Source: a virus. From it: DNA of 31,428 nt. Within the stretch, counting starts at the first letter, position 1. Each line of letters begins with the position of its first letter. The position numbers and the translations under genes were made by a program. The stretch spans positions 1 through 31,428 of IMG/VR virus record IMGVR_UViG_3300048912_000139; one strand, 5' to 3'. The notes under the pieces are model-generated. The model was not told the DNA's origin and did not search any database. It was given only the letters and a program-made list of their open reading frames with translations. This document shows, piece by piece, positions 22,701 through 28,665 of the stretch.

Positions 22701-24574
22701 GCCAGGTCGTCCGAGAGCACGCGCGGGATGTAGCCCAGACGGAAGAGCGTGGCAAATTTCCACAGATGGGAGAAGTGGTCGAGGGAATCGACCATCCAGT
22801 CCGGATTGCCGATCTTCGCCGTGCGCAGCGCCTTCAGGGCGCTGGAGTGCCGGGCCAGGGTCTTGTCCAGACCCGAGAGGTCGATCAGGATCTGGTCGTT
22901 GGCCAGCTTGGTGACCATGTTCGGGTGGACCTTCAGGGCCTCTCCGTGGCCCATGAACTCGTCCACGTTGACGCCGTCGTTGCTGGCGCCGGAGTACCGG
23001 CGCAGACCCTCCTGGCCGTGCGTGATGTTCGCCCGGTACTCCCGGTACAGCGACATGCCCTCGTCGTGAGTGAGCCCGTACTTCTTCGCCACCTGCGTGA
23101 CGCCCAGGCCCTGGATCTCCTCCAGGGCATCGATCCGCTGGCCCTCGGACGTCGTCTTCAGGTACCGGTTCAGCAGATCAGAGCGGATGTCCGGGCCGAT
23201 GCCCGGGATGCGGGAGATCTGCGCCCGCAGCTCGTCCACCGCCTCGGGGTGGATGTCGTCCACCGCGATCAGCCCGTTGGGGTGCGCCTCCTTGAAGGAG
23301 CGCACCATCGTGAGACTCTGCCCGAAGAAGTCGTCGGCATAGATCCGCGTCTTCGCCAGCGGGTTCTGGGCCGTACCGCGGGTCCCGAGCGCGGGACCGG
23401 TCCGGAAGAGGTTCTGGTTCGAGGTCCGCGCGTAGGCGCGACTCCCGCTGAACCGGGTCAGGTTCAGCGCGTCCAGCTCGCCGTAATGGTCGAGGGCCGC
23501 CGTGTACCGGGCGGCCAGATCCTCGTCATTGGCGATGCGGTTGCGCAGCTCGTCCGTACGCCGGGTGACCAGCGCCTCCAGGTTCGGATTCGCCATCGCC
23601 TGCACGCGGGGCATGACGCCCAGCTCGATGTTGGCCAGGCGAGACGTGTCCTGCTCCATGCGGCTGGCCGCCAGGGCGTTCTCCGACTGGAGCTGGGCCC
23701 TGGCCTCCACATCGCCGAGCGTCGTGCGGAGGAAGAGGTTCACTTCCTCGGGCGACTTCAGCTTCGAGATGATCCCGCCGGCCCGAGGGCCCATGGCCGA
23801 CTTCTGGAACATCGACAGGTTGTTGATCAGTTGCGGGTTGGCCCGATTCGTCCAGAGGAAGTCCTGGACCTTCGCCATCCGCGAGGACTCCATCAGCTTG
23901 CCGATGTCCTCGCCCGACCATCCGCCGCGCGGGCGCGGGGTGACCACGTACTTCGTGCGGGCCGCACCCGCGGCCTTGCCCAGCAGGACCGTGGGGTCCA
24001 GCCACCAGCGAGCCGCGAAGTCCGTAGCCCCGCTCGCGAAGCTGAAGAAGTTGACGTCCCGCTTGATCTCTTCCACCGCGCGGTTGCCGACCACCGGCAT
24101 GCCGGCCTTGCCCAGCATGCTCTGCTGCTGGTCCTCGGACAGATCCTTCCAGCCCGGCGGCAGGTACGCCGCGGGCGGAGTCGCGTACAGCGGGCGGTCC
24201 TTGAGGATCTCCTCAACCTCGGGGTGGTTCGCCCAGAACGCCTGCCCGGGGCTCACGTGGTTGGCCACGTGCCACGCCTTGGCCCAGGCCGAGCCGCTCA
24301 TCAGCTCGCCGATGCCCTTGGTCTCCGCGTGCGTGCCCGCGAGCAGGAACGCCGACATCGGCTGGCTGATGCCGTTGTCATACATCCAGGCCATGCCGTG
24401 CATGGCCTTCTCGATGGGCATCGCGCCCGGCTTGAAGACGTGCTTGTCCAGGAACTTGGCGGCCTCAGAGTCCTTCTCGGCCGGGCCGATGTTCTGAATC
24501 CAGCCGCCGACGATGGGGACGACCACCGCAGCGTCGCGGACTTCCCGGAGGAAGCCGCCGAGACCGTCACCCAT
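19727..24574 (-). CDS. giant virion protein, probable internal/ejection protein, 1615 aa
   Basis: ATG at 24574-24572. No enzymatic motif is recognised. The N-terminus has short hydrophobic stretches (VVVPIVGGWIQNIG). A long coiled coil runs about 676-790 (EEIAALLPQAEGLRSTIAQREAVHK...QLDDQLNELRSQREL). Around 1070-1095, RFMSPFFAATTEAWQRWARI matches a motif I recall from large internal proteins of podoviruses, and GSVGKAL/DPWFNPGTGPIVSIPAS-like segments follow at 1165-1210. Size, position between portal-side and muralytic genes, and lack of tail-tape repeats point to an ejected internal virion protein. A long tape-measure is less likely, since no other siphovirus tail gene is seen. It makes up 15% of the window. 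Confidence 0.6.
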   Translation of the reverse strand: MGDGLGGFLREVRDAAVVVPIVGGWIQNIGPAEKDSEAAKFLDKHVFKPGAMPIEKAMHGMAWMYDNGISQPMSAFLLAGTHAETKGIGELMSGSAWAKAWHVANHVSPGQAFWANHPEVEEILKDRPLYATPPAAYLPPGWKDLSEDQQQSMLGKAGMPVVGNRAVEEIKRDVNFFSFASGATDFAARWWLDPTVLLGKAAGAARTKYVVTPRPRGGWSGEDIGKLMESSRMAKVQDFLWTNRANPQLINNLSMFQKSAMGPRAGGIISKLKSPEEVNLFLRTTLGDVEARAQLQSENALAASRMEQDTSRLANIELGVMPRVQAMANPNLEALVTRRTDELRNRIANDEDLAARYTAALDHYGELDALNLTRFSGSRAYARTSNQNLFRTGPALGTRGTAQNPLAKTRIYADDFFGQSLTMVRSFKEAHPNGLIAVDDIHPEAVDELRAQISRIPGIGPDIRSDLLNRYLKTTSEGQRIDALEEIQGLGVTQVAKKYGLTHDEGMSLYREYRANITHGQEGLRRYSGASNDGVNVDEFMGHGEALKVHPNMVTKLANDQILIDLSGLDKTLARHSSALKALRTAKIGNPDWMVDSLDHFSHLWKFATLFRLGYIPRVLSDDLAGQVARVGAAAMAVRAGYGMKNLATNLFHWKAPSHYEGAMAVAKEGIRYADEEIAALLPQAEGLRSTIAQREAVHKADLGKAKSRATRAQTKLAAMDQAADPVKYAAMRQLSRKLDQQVTAAESRLASHSTGRKDQLSQLDDQLNELRSQRELSVTSAEAAKAARDKGFRQSSQMYKEVDINGLRLPPALAGEKGEYYQKLISSDDSLRTLTQRNKQLIHSNLQRAYASKSAAPISYAVNPELYVDSWNKAINHQIMQDALAQQAVKGASISDMTRWLKQTPAGRAYRKRLGIKYDTPDRIAASVWHEVDEYMPAESGIREAAMSGQADHEYLAELAKTGQRPQYVHTTQLGEALAGTNSLSKGMDRVVDWWYKWAASIPADRMSRHPLFNQLYEGHARNLVGQEMKQGVKVSQADADRIAETARRLALKDTRKLVFDIAHRSDAAHMLRFMSPFFAATTEAWQRWARIIADRPQTVGYASMFFNAPLSWGWGQDQDGNVIQKDGTVMVYDEKAKKLVSRFVPKSERRIMARVPKFIADGPVGKALGMDSSGAWSISQDSMNMITQGDPWFNPGTGPIVSIPASMLVKDKPKQAELLRHLGVLPFGPTPGGVQDTVLQQSLPGYARNFLTAFDTSDERYQRIKLQIMQQAAFEHAQTGKAMPSAKEIADRTRNYWLWSAASAFTQPFSTQKPDKYQFYRDQYNNLRRRNPMTADEEYLKRFGESYFIFAQATSDNVGGVPATMKAAELSQKYAGLIAKNPELAALIVGPEGNGPFSPEAYSYQLSTPLVPGGAEMQRTRLSADEAMKENQRRLGWTKYTQMMNTVTAKLHSAGYNSFEDEGAESFKQMRSAVSRLYGDPLLPDGSENPYYNEEWSRDFFTMDSRKYDRMIPGLTAVAHSELAKNPSRTDLTRLQEYLTFRKALSGELARRDAAGGSRVLSAKSNADLAQGWGRVVDALVESDTRFGDLYSRYLSRDMGVDMADLVDESEVS

Positions 24575-24765
24575 CAGGCCCCCGGCTCAGCGAGGGAAGG
24601 CTCCGAGGGGTAGACGTCGATGGTCGTAGGCGTGGCCTGGAGCCCGAAGGCCAGGTCGTATCCGACATGGTTGGCATTCGGGCCATTGGTGGCCATGTCC
24701 ACGCCCAGGGCGGGCGTGTCGCCGAAGAAGGCCACGTAGTTACCGATCTGGTCCCACCAGTCCAT
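24574..24765 (-). CDS. small unknown protein, 63 aa
   Basis: ATG at 24765-24763 overlaps the previous stop, and its own stop overlaps the giant gene's start. The sequence begins MDWWDQIGNYVAFFGDTPALGVDMATNGPNANHVGYDLAFGLQATPTTIDVYPS. An N-terminal amphipathic helix and a long polar remainder are visible. No family is recognised. Tight junctions on both sides support it as a real gene. Confidence 0.55.
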   Translation of the reverse strand: MDWWDQIGNYVAFFGDTPALGVDMATNGPNANHVGYDLAFGLQATPTTIDVYPSEPSLAEPGA

Positions 24766-25214
24766 CAGGCCATCCCCTTAAGCTGACGCACCAGGTTGCG
24801 GGCACTCTTGGAGCTGCCCGGCTGGTTCGCCATGTGCTCGAAGACGGGCAGGTACGCGATCAGGCGCCGCATGTCCTCGTCCGCCTGATTCGGCAGCCCC
24901 AGAGCCTCCGGTCCGGGACCGTCCCCCAGTGCCGCGCCCGCGGTGACGGGCGTGTCCGGCTGCTGGGTGGGCTGGTCGAACCCGATGACTCCGGCATCGA
25001 CGGGCGCCGCCTCAGGCGCGCCGACATCGCCACCAGGCGACGCCGAGAGCGGCGCCGCCTGCTGCATCTGCTCCAAGGCCTGCCGATCCCCGTACTGCCC
25101 GCCCGAAGGCGCGCGCACGGGCTGGCCGGGCCCGCCATCCGTTCGCTTGCTCATCGCCCCCGGCCCGGAGACCGGGGCGGGGGAACCGGGCCGGCGATAG
25201 CCGCCGCTTGCCAT
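24765..25214 (-). CDS. Pro/Gly-rich unknown protein, 149 aa
   Basis: I choose ATG 25214-25212 because AGGAGGAG lies just upstream; a longer start at 25244 would run through that site. The first 100 residues are Pro/Gly/Ala/Gln-rich and look unstructured (RRPGSPAPVSGPGAMS...QQPDTPVTAGAALGDGPGPEAL). The last 40 form a helix pair (QADEDMRRLIAYLPVFEHMANQPGSSKSARNLVRQLKGMA). The layout is seen in phage proteins between portal and scaffold. Function unknown; perhaps an assembly factor. Confidence 0.55.
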   Translation of the reverse strand: MASGGYRRPGSPAPVSGPGAMSKRTDGGPGQPVRAPSGGQYGDRQALEQMQQAAPLSASPGGDVGAPEAAPVDAGVIGFDQPTQQPDTPVTAGAALGDGPGPEALGLPNQADEDMRRLIAYLPVFEHMANQPGSSKSARNLVRQLKGMA

Positions 25215-25227
25215 AGCTCCTCCTCGT

Positions 25228-25362
25228 TTAATCGTTCGGCTCAACCTGGTCGACGTCGGAGTTGGCGTACAGCTCCACGTACAGAACCTCGGGGTCTTCT
25301 CCGGCGTGTGCGCGCTTCAGGGCCTCCTGGAGCTGCACGTCCTCTATGACCCACCAGGCCAT
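25228..25362 (-). CDS. small acidic protein, 44 aa
   Basis: ATG at 25362-25360, ending at TAA 25230-25228. Reads MAWWVIEDVQLQEALKRAHA...DPEVLYVELYANSD. A short helix and a strand ending in ELYANSD are characteristic of a tiny protein I recall next to actinophage portal genes. No function known. It lies 3 bases from the stop of the neighbouring gene. Confidence 0.6.
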   Translation of the reverse strand: MAWWVIEDVQLQEALKRAHAGEDPEVLYVELYANSDVDQVEPND

Positions 25363-25365
25363 GGC

Positions 25366-25593
25366 TCAGTGAGCCTCGTTCTTGTCGTTGTCGCCGTTCT
25401 TGCCCGCGCTCGGGGCCAGAGAGGTGGAGTTCCACCCCGCGACACCCGGCGTCACGGTGTTGCCGTCCGTGTCGCCCGAGTTCTGGCCCTGCATGGGCTG
25501 CTGAGTGTGCGGGCCTTCCATGCCGCCCTTCAGGCTGGCCATCGGCTGGCTCCCGCCCTCGTGGAACGGGTCGCCGCTCAGGGTCTCGCTCAT
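25366..25593 (-). CDS. small polar protein, 75 aa
   Basis: Start chosen at ATG 25593-25591, which is 8 bases after GGGAG. A GTG two codons earlier is too close to that site. Mostly polar and Gly/Asn/Asp-rich (GGMEGPHTQQPMQGQNSGDTDGNTVTPGVAGWNSTSLAPSAGKNG), so probably unstructured. Function unknown. Confidence 0.55.
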   Translation of the reverse strand: MSETLSGDPFHEGGSQPMASLKGGMEGPHTQQPMQGQNSGDTDGNTVTPGVAGWNSTSLAPSAGKNGDNDKNEAH

Positions 25594-25595
25594 GA

Positions 25596-25817
25596 TCACT
25601 TCTCCCGGTTCTTGGGGTCCTTGTGGTCTACGCAGAACTTCGTGCGCGGACCGTCACTCCACTTCGGCTGCGAACAGCCGTCGTACTCGCACTCGGCCGA
25701 CGCCGCGGGCTCCTTCGGCTCCTTGGGCTCCTCGGCCGCGGGCCGGATCTGCTGGCAGCCGATCCAGTGCGTCTGCTGGCCGTTCTCGGCCGGACGACCG
25801 CATGTCTGGCACGTCAT
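25596..25817 (-). CDS. small Cys-rich zinc-binding-type protein, 73 aa
   Basis: ATG at 25817-25815 overlaps the portal stop (ATGA). N-terminal C-x-x-C (CQTCGRP) with a downstream HWIGC, a Lys/Glu/Pro-rich linker (EEPKEPKEPAAS), and a second Cys/His set (CEYDGCSQPKWSDGPRTKFCVDHK). This looks like two zinc-binding modules joined by a flexible linker. The C-terminal part has a treble-clef-like C-x4-C...C-x2-H order common in phage small proteins. Role unknown. Confidence 0.6.
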   Translation of the reverse strand: MTCQTCGRPAENGQQTHWIGCQQIRPAAEEPKEPKEPAASAECEYDGCSQPKWSDGPRTKFCVDHKDPKNREK

Positions 25818-27643
25818 GCCGGAACACTCCTCTTGACTGATGCGGAGGCCGTGGGCCGGCCACCACTGGTGAGTCCGGCCAGCAGCGACATGACGTCAGG
25901 CTTGCCGCCCGGCCCCATCTCGGCCTGGCCGGGGGCCACGCCGCCGGGGGCGCCCGTGGTCGGGTTGATGCCGAACGGCACCCCGGGGCCCTGGCCCTCA
26001 CCAGGGCTGCCCGGGGCACCAGGAGGCCCGCCCGCGGGCGTGGGAGACGCGGGCTGGGGCTCCGGCTGGAAGGCGGTCAGGATCGCCTCATGCATGGGCA
26101 TCCGCTCGCGCAGGTCGATCAGGCGCGCGGACTTATGGAGCAGCTCGGTGGGGTCCATGCCCTGCTGGGCCATGATCCCGATGGAGGACAGCAGGGCGAA
26201 GACGCCCTGCTTGAGAGCGTCGGTCGTCTGCTCCTTGTCGACCTCGGCCTGAAGCGAGGCCACGTCCACGTCCATGGGGAGCTGACGCTGGACGAAGTCC
26301 CGCGAGACGAGCTGGTCCCCGCGGAGCTGGAGAAGGAAGATCAGCGCCTGGTTCGGGTTCATCCCGCTGGCGAAGCCGTAGCTCACGCTCACGCGGTAGT
26401 TGCCCTTGATGTCCTTGGCTGGCGTGTAGAACTCCTCGAAGGGCGTCCCGTTGATGACGCCGGAGATGCTCTTCTTCGAGTCGGGCCAGAACTTCTCATC
26501 CATCTCGAAGGCCAGCTCCAGGGCGCGCTCCAGCGCGTCCCCGATGATGAGCTGACCCGTGGCCACCTGAATGTCGTAGCCGCCGTTCAGGGCGTGGACA
26601 CCCTGCCCGGTGATGATCGAAGCGTCCACGTCGCCGGTCGCCGAGGCCGGCGTCCGGGTGCCCTTCATGACCTCCGACGCCAGAAGGGCGTCCTGCTGCC
26701 AGGCGGCCTGCGGCATGTCCGTGCCCACGCGCCGGATCTTCTCCGGGCTGTTCGTCCGGATCACGGCGTCATCCCCGAAGGGGATCTTCTGCACGTCGGT
26801 CGGGATCGCGAGCGGAGCCCGTACGGTCTGCTGCGTGGCCTGAAGGCCCAGCATCGCCATGCGGTTGCGCGCCAGCATCGGCCAGACCACGTCATCCATC
26901 TGCCCGCGGTCCTGCTCGTCCCAGGTCGGCTTCTGAGCGACCGCCACCGGGACCTTGCCGAAGCGGTTCTCGGTCCGCATCAGGACCAGGTTCTTGCGCT
27001 CCGGCATGTAGAGGACGTACTCGTCCTTGTCGCAGAACTTGACCAGCTCAAGCTCCGTGTCCCCGGTGACCTGCCGGCCGTAGGGCTGGTCACCGCCCAG
27101 GATCGCGGTCTGGTACTCGGGGAACTTCGCGGCGAGCTTCCGGGCGCTCTCGCGCCAGACCTTCGTGTACGAGCGCACGTCGCCGTTCAGCGTGTACTCC
27201 ACGTACGACTTCATGGGGTTGTCGATCCGCAGCCGCGGACGACCCTTTTCGAAGTCCGGCTCCACGACGAAGGGCATCGAGCCGTATCCCAAGTACCAGT
27301 CACAGCCGGTCGGCATGTGCTTGCGAAGCCGGGAGTCGATCACGTACGAGTACGCGATCTTCGTCTTCTTGGCCACGAACTTCTTCTGGCGCTCGCTCGT
27401 CACCGTGCCCGGGGCGCAGTTGATGCTGGGCAGCGGCGCCAGGGTCTCCGCGAGCTGACGAAGCGCCGTGTCCAGCGTGTTCGCCGTGATCGGACGCGGC
27501 CAGGCGTCCGGCATGCTGCCCGGTGCGATGTTGTCGATCTTCTGTGCGCGGGCGTCAAAGATCGTCTGATGCCGGGCGTCGCGCTCCTGGTTGTCACGGC
27601 GCAGCGCCTCGACACGAGCCGCGATCTGCGCGATTTCTGCCAT
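25814..27643 (-). CDS. portal protein, 609 aa
   Basis: Start chosen at ATG 27643-27641 because GGAGG lies 5 bases upstream. A GTG at 27649 would sit inside that site. The protein shows portal-like blocks: an N-terminal helix (IAARVEALRRDNQERDARHQTIF), a long helix-strand body with KFVAKKTKIAYSYVIDSRLRKHMPTGCDWYLGYGSMPFVVEPD, then the clip/stem zone. The C-terminus is a long Pro/Gly-rich tail (about 540-609), typical of disordered ends. It forms the ring at the DNA entry vertex. It is encoded downstream of terminase, as usual, but with an amidase gene between them. Confidence 0.75.
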   Translation of the reverse strand: MAEIAQIAARVEALRRDNQERDARHQTIFDARAQKIDNIAPGSMPDAWPRPITANTLDTALRQLAETLAPLPSINCAPGTVTSERQKKFVAKKTKIAYSYVIDSRLRKHMPTGCDWYLGYGSMPFVVEPDFEKGRPRLRIDNPMKSYVEYTLNGDVRSYTKVWRESARKLAAKFPEYQTAILGGDQPYGRQVTGDTELELVKFCDKDEYVLYMPERKNLVLMRTENRFGKVPVAVAQKPTWDEQDRGQMDDVVWPMLARNRMAMLGLQATQQTVRAPLAIPTDVQKIPFGDDAVIRTNSPEKIRRVGTDMPQAAWQQDALLASEVMKGTRTPASATGDVDASIITGQGVHALNGGYDIQVATGQLIIGDALERALELAFEMDEKFWPDSKKSISGVINGTPFEEFYTPAKDIKGNYRVSVSYGFASGMNPNQALIFLLQLRGDQLVSRDFVQRQLPMDVDVASLQAEVDKEQTTDALKQGVFALLSSIGIMAQQGMDPTELLHKSARLIDLRERMPMHEAILTAFQPEPQPASPTPAGGPPGAPGSPGEGQGPGVPFGINPTTGAPGGVAPGQAEMGPGGKPDVMSLLAGLTSGGRPTASASVKRSVPA

Positions 27644-27663
27644 GACCACCTCCGTCGGGGGCG

Positions 27664-27678
27664 AAATGTAAGGCCTGC
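27664..27678 (-). promoter_or_regulatory. conserved GGCCT/TACATT motif before the portal gene
   Basis: In the 39-base gap between amidase stop and portal start, AAATGTAAGGCCTGC (plus strand) recurs nearly unchanged at 14942-14954 upstream of the scaffold gene. Both copies stand in gaps ahead of structural genes transcribed to the left. On the minus strand they read GCAGGCCT(T)ACATT, with TACATT a possible -10 element. No -35 box is seen, so this is a weak call. Confidence 0.35.
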
Positions 27679-27682
27679 CCTG

Positions 27683-28426
27683 CTACTTCTGCGCGCTGAG
27701 GCTCTTGCGCCACGCTTCGAGCGCGGCCACGCGCTGCTCGATGGTGAGCTTCACCTTCGTGGGGACGCCGCCCCACTTGCCCGCCGGCAGAGCCAGGCAG
27801 GCCGCGACGTCGGCCCTGAACTTCGGCATGGGCACGCCCGCGGGGTCCGGCTTCCAGTCGGACCACTCCAGGTGGCCGATGATCGACTTGCCCTTCAGGC
27901 CCCAGTTGTCGCCCTTCGCGCGGTGCGCGCGGATCAGGGCGGCCTGCACCTTGACCATGGCCACGTACTGCGCCGCGGGCCACGCCTCCTTGCCGCTGCC
28001 GGAGTTGACGCACTCCCAGCCGTAGAAGTGGCTGTTGCCGTCCACGGCGCCCGAGGAGCCCTCGTGCTCGTGCGTGGCCGGCGGCCTGTCGCCGTAGTCC
28101 TCGGCCACCACGGCGGCCAAGACGTGGGGGTCCCCGCCTCCGGCGTGGTTCGCCCTCCCGTTGCCGACCAGGTAGACGTCACCCTTCTTGCCGATCACGC
28201 CCGTGGCGAGCGGCCCCGGCAGGGCGGTGCTCCCGGACCAGACGTACCCGAGGATCTGCGCCTCGGAGACGTATGGGCCGGTGTGGTGCACGACGGAGCC
28301 GTTGACCGGCCCCCAGCCACCGTGCCCGGCACGGTTGTGGGTACGCCAGCCGGCGTGCTCGGTGACCTTGACGCCCTCGGCCTTGAGGGCCTTCACGAGC
28401 TGGTCCGCGGTCAGGGGAGTTGCCAC
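27683..28426 (-). CDS. N-acetylmuramoyl-L-alanine amidase, endolysin
   Basis: GTG start at 28426-28424, after GAGGAG; upstream residues are shadow. A 247-residue Amidase_2/PGRP-type enzyme. SVVHHTGP (His47/His48) gives a zinc ligand. FYGWECVNSG gives the conserved acid/aromatic strand (E138), and IIGHLEWSDWKPDPAG gives the second zinc His (H185) and the K-x-DP stretch. It cuts the amide bond between muramic acid and the stem peptide. No wall-binding domain is visible at the C-terminus; it ends in a short helix. Its place between terminase and portal genes, away from the holin-like genes, is unusual. Confidence 0.8.
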   Translation of the reverse strand: MATPLTADQLVKALKAEGVKVTEHAGWRTHNRAGHGGWGPVNGSVVHHTGPYVSEAQILGYVWSGSTALPGPLATGVIGKKGDVYLVGNGRANHAGGGDPHVLAAVVAEDYGDRPPATHEHEGSSGAVDGNSHFYGWECVNSGSGKEAWPAAQYVAMVKVQAALIRAHRAKGDNWGLKGKSIIGHLEWSDWKPDPAGVPMPKFRADVAACLALPAGKWGGVPTKVKLTIEQRVAALEAWRKSLSAQK

Positions 28427-28656
28427 GAGATCTCCTCGCCTTCCTCGTGAGCGGCGCGGATCTCGTCCGCGTGCTCGGGGTCGATGACGTCGAGGGACCC
28501 CAGGTACAGCTCCTGTGTCCACTCGGGGAAGCCTTGGGCCGCGGAGGCGGAGACGCCTCCCCAGTGGTAGAAGCCCGTCACGCACAGCAGGCCGACCACG
28601 CCGGGAGACACCTCCCGGCCGCGGTACCAGACGTGCTCTGGCTGTTCGTCAGCCAT
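28411..28656 (-). CDS. small unknown protein, 81 aa
   Basis: ATG at 28656-28654. The 3' end overlaps the amidase start by 16 bases. A short N-terminal strand-rich part (EHVWYRGREVSPGVVGLLCVTGFYHWGG) is followed by acidic helices (DVIDPEHADEIRAAHEEGEEI). No family recognised. Between terminase and amidase, it is too small and lacks the HTH needed to be called the small terminase subunit. Confidence 0.5.
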   Translation of the reverse strand: MADEQPEHVWYRGREVSPGVVGLLCVTGFYHWGGVSASAAQGFPEWTQELYLGSLDVIDPEHADEIRAAHEEGEEISWQLP

Positions 28657-28665
28657 GCCGCTCCT

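Noticed and set aside
20741-24613. 542- and 711-codon plus-strand frames opposite the giant virion gene
   Set aside because: Antisense; no ribosome binding site or domain. The minus-strand frame has protein-like content and clean junctions with both neighbours.
26090-28450. 786-codon plus-strand open frame opposite portal and amidase
   Set aside because: Antisense to two well-supported genes; composition is His/Arg/Val-rich noise with no motif.
28411-28656. Small terminase subunit candidate next to the large terminase
   Set aside because: No helix-turn-helix or coiled-coil oligomerisation segment is visible in its 81 residues.
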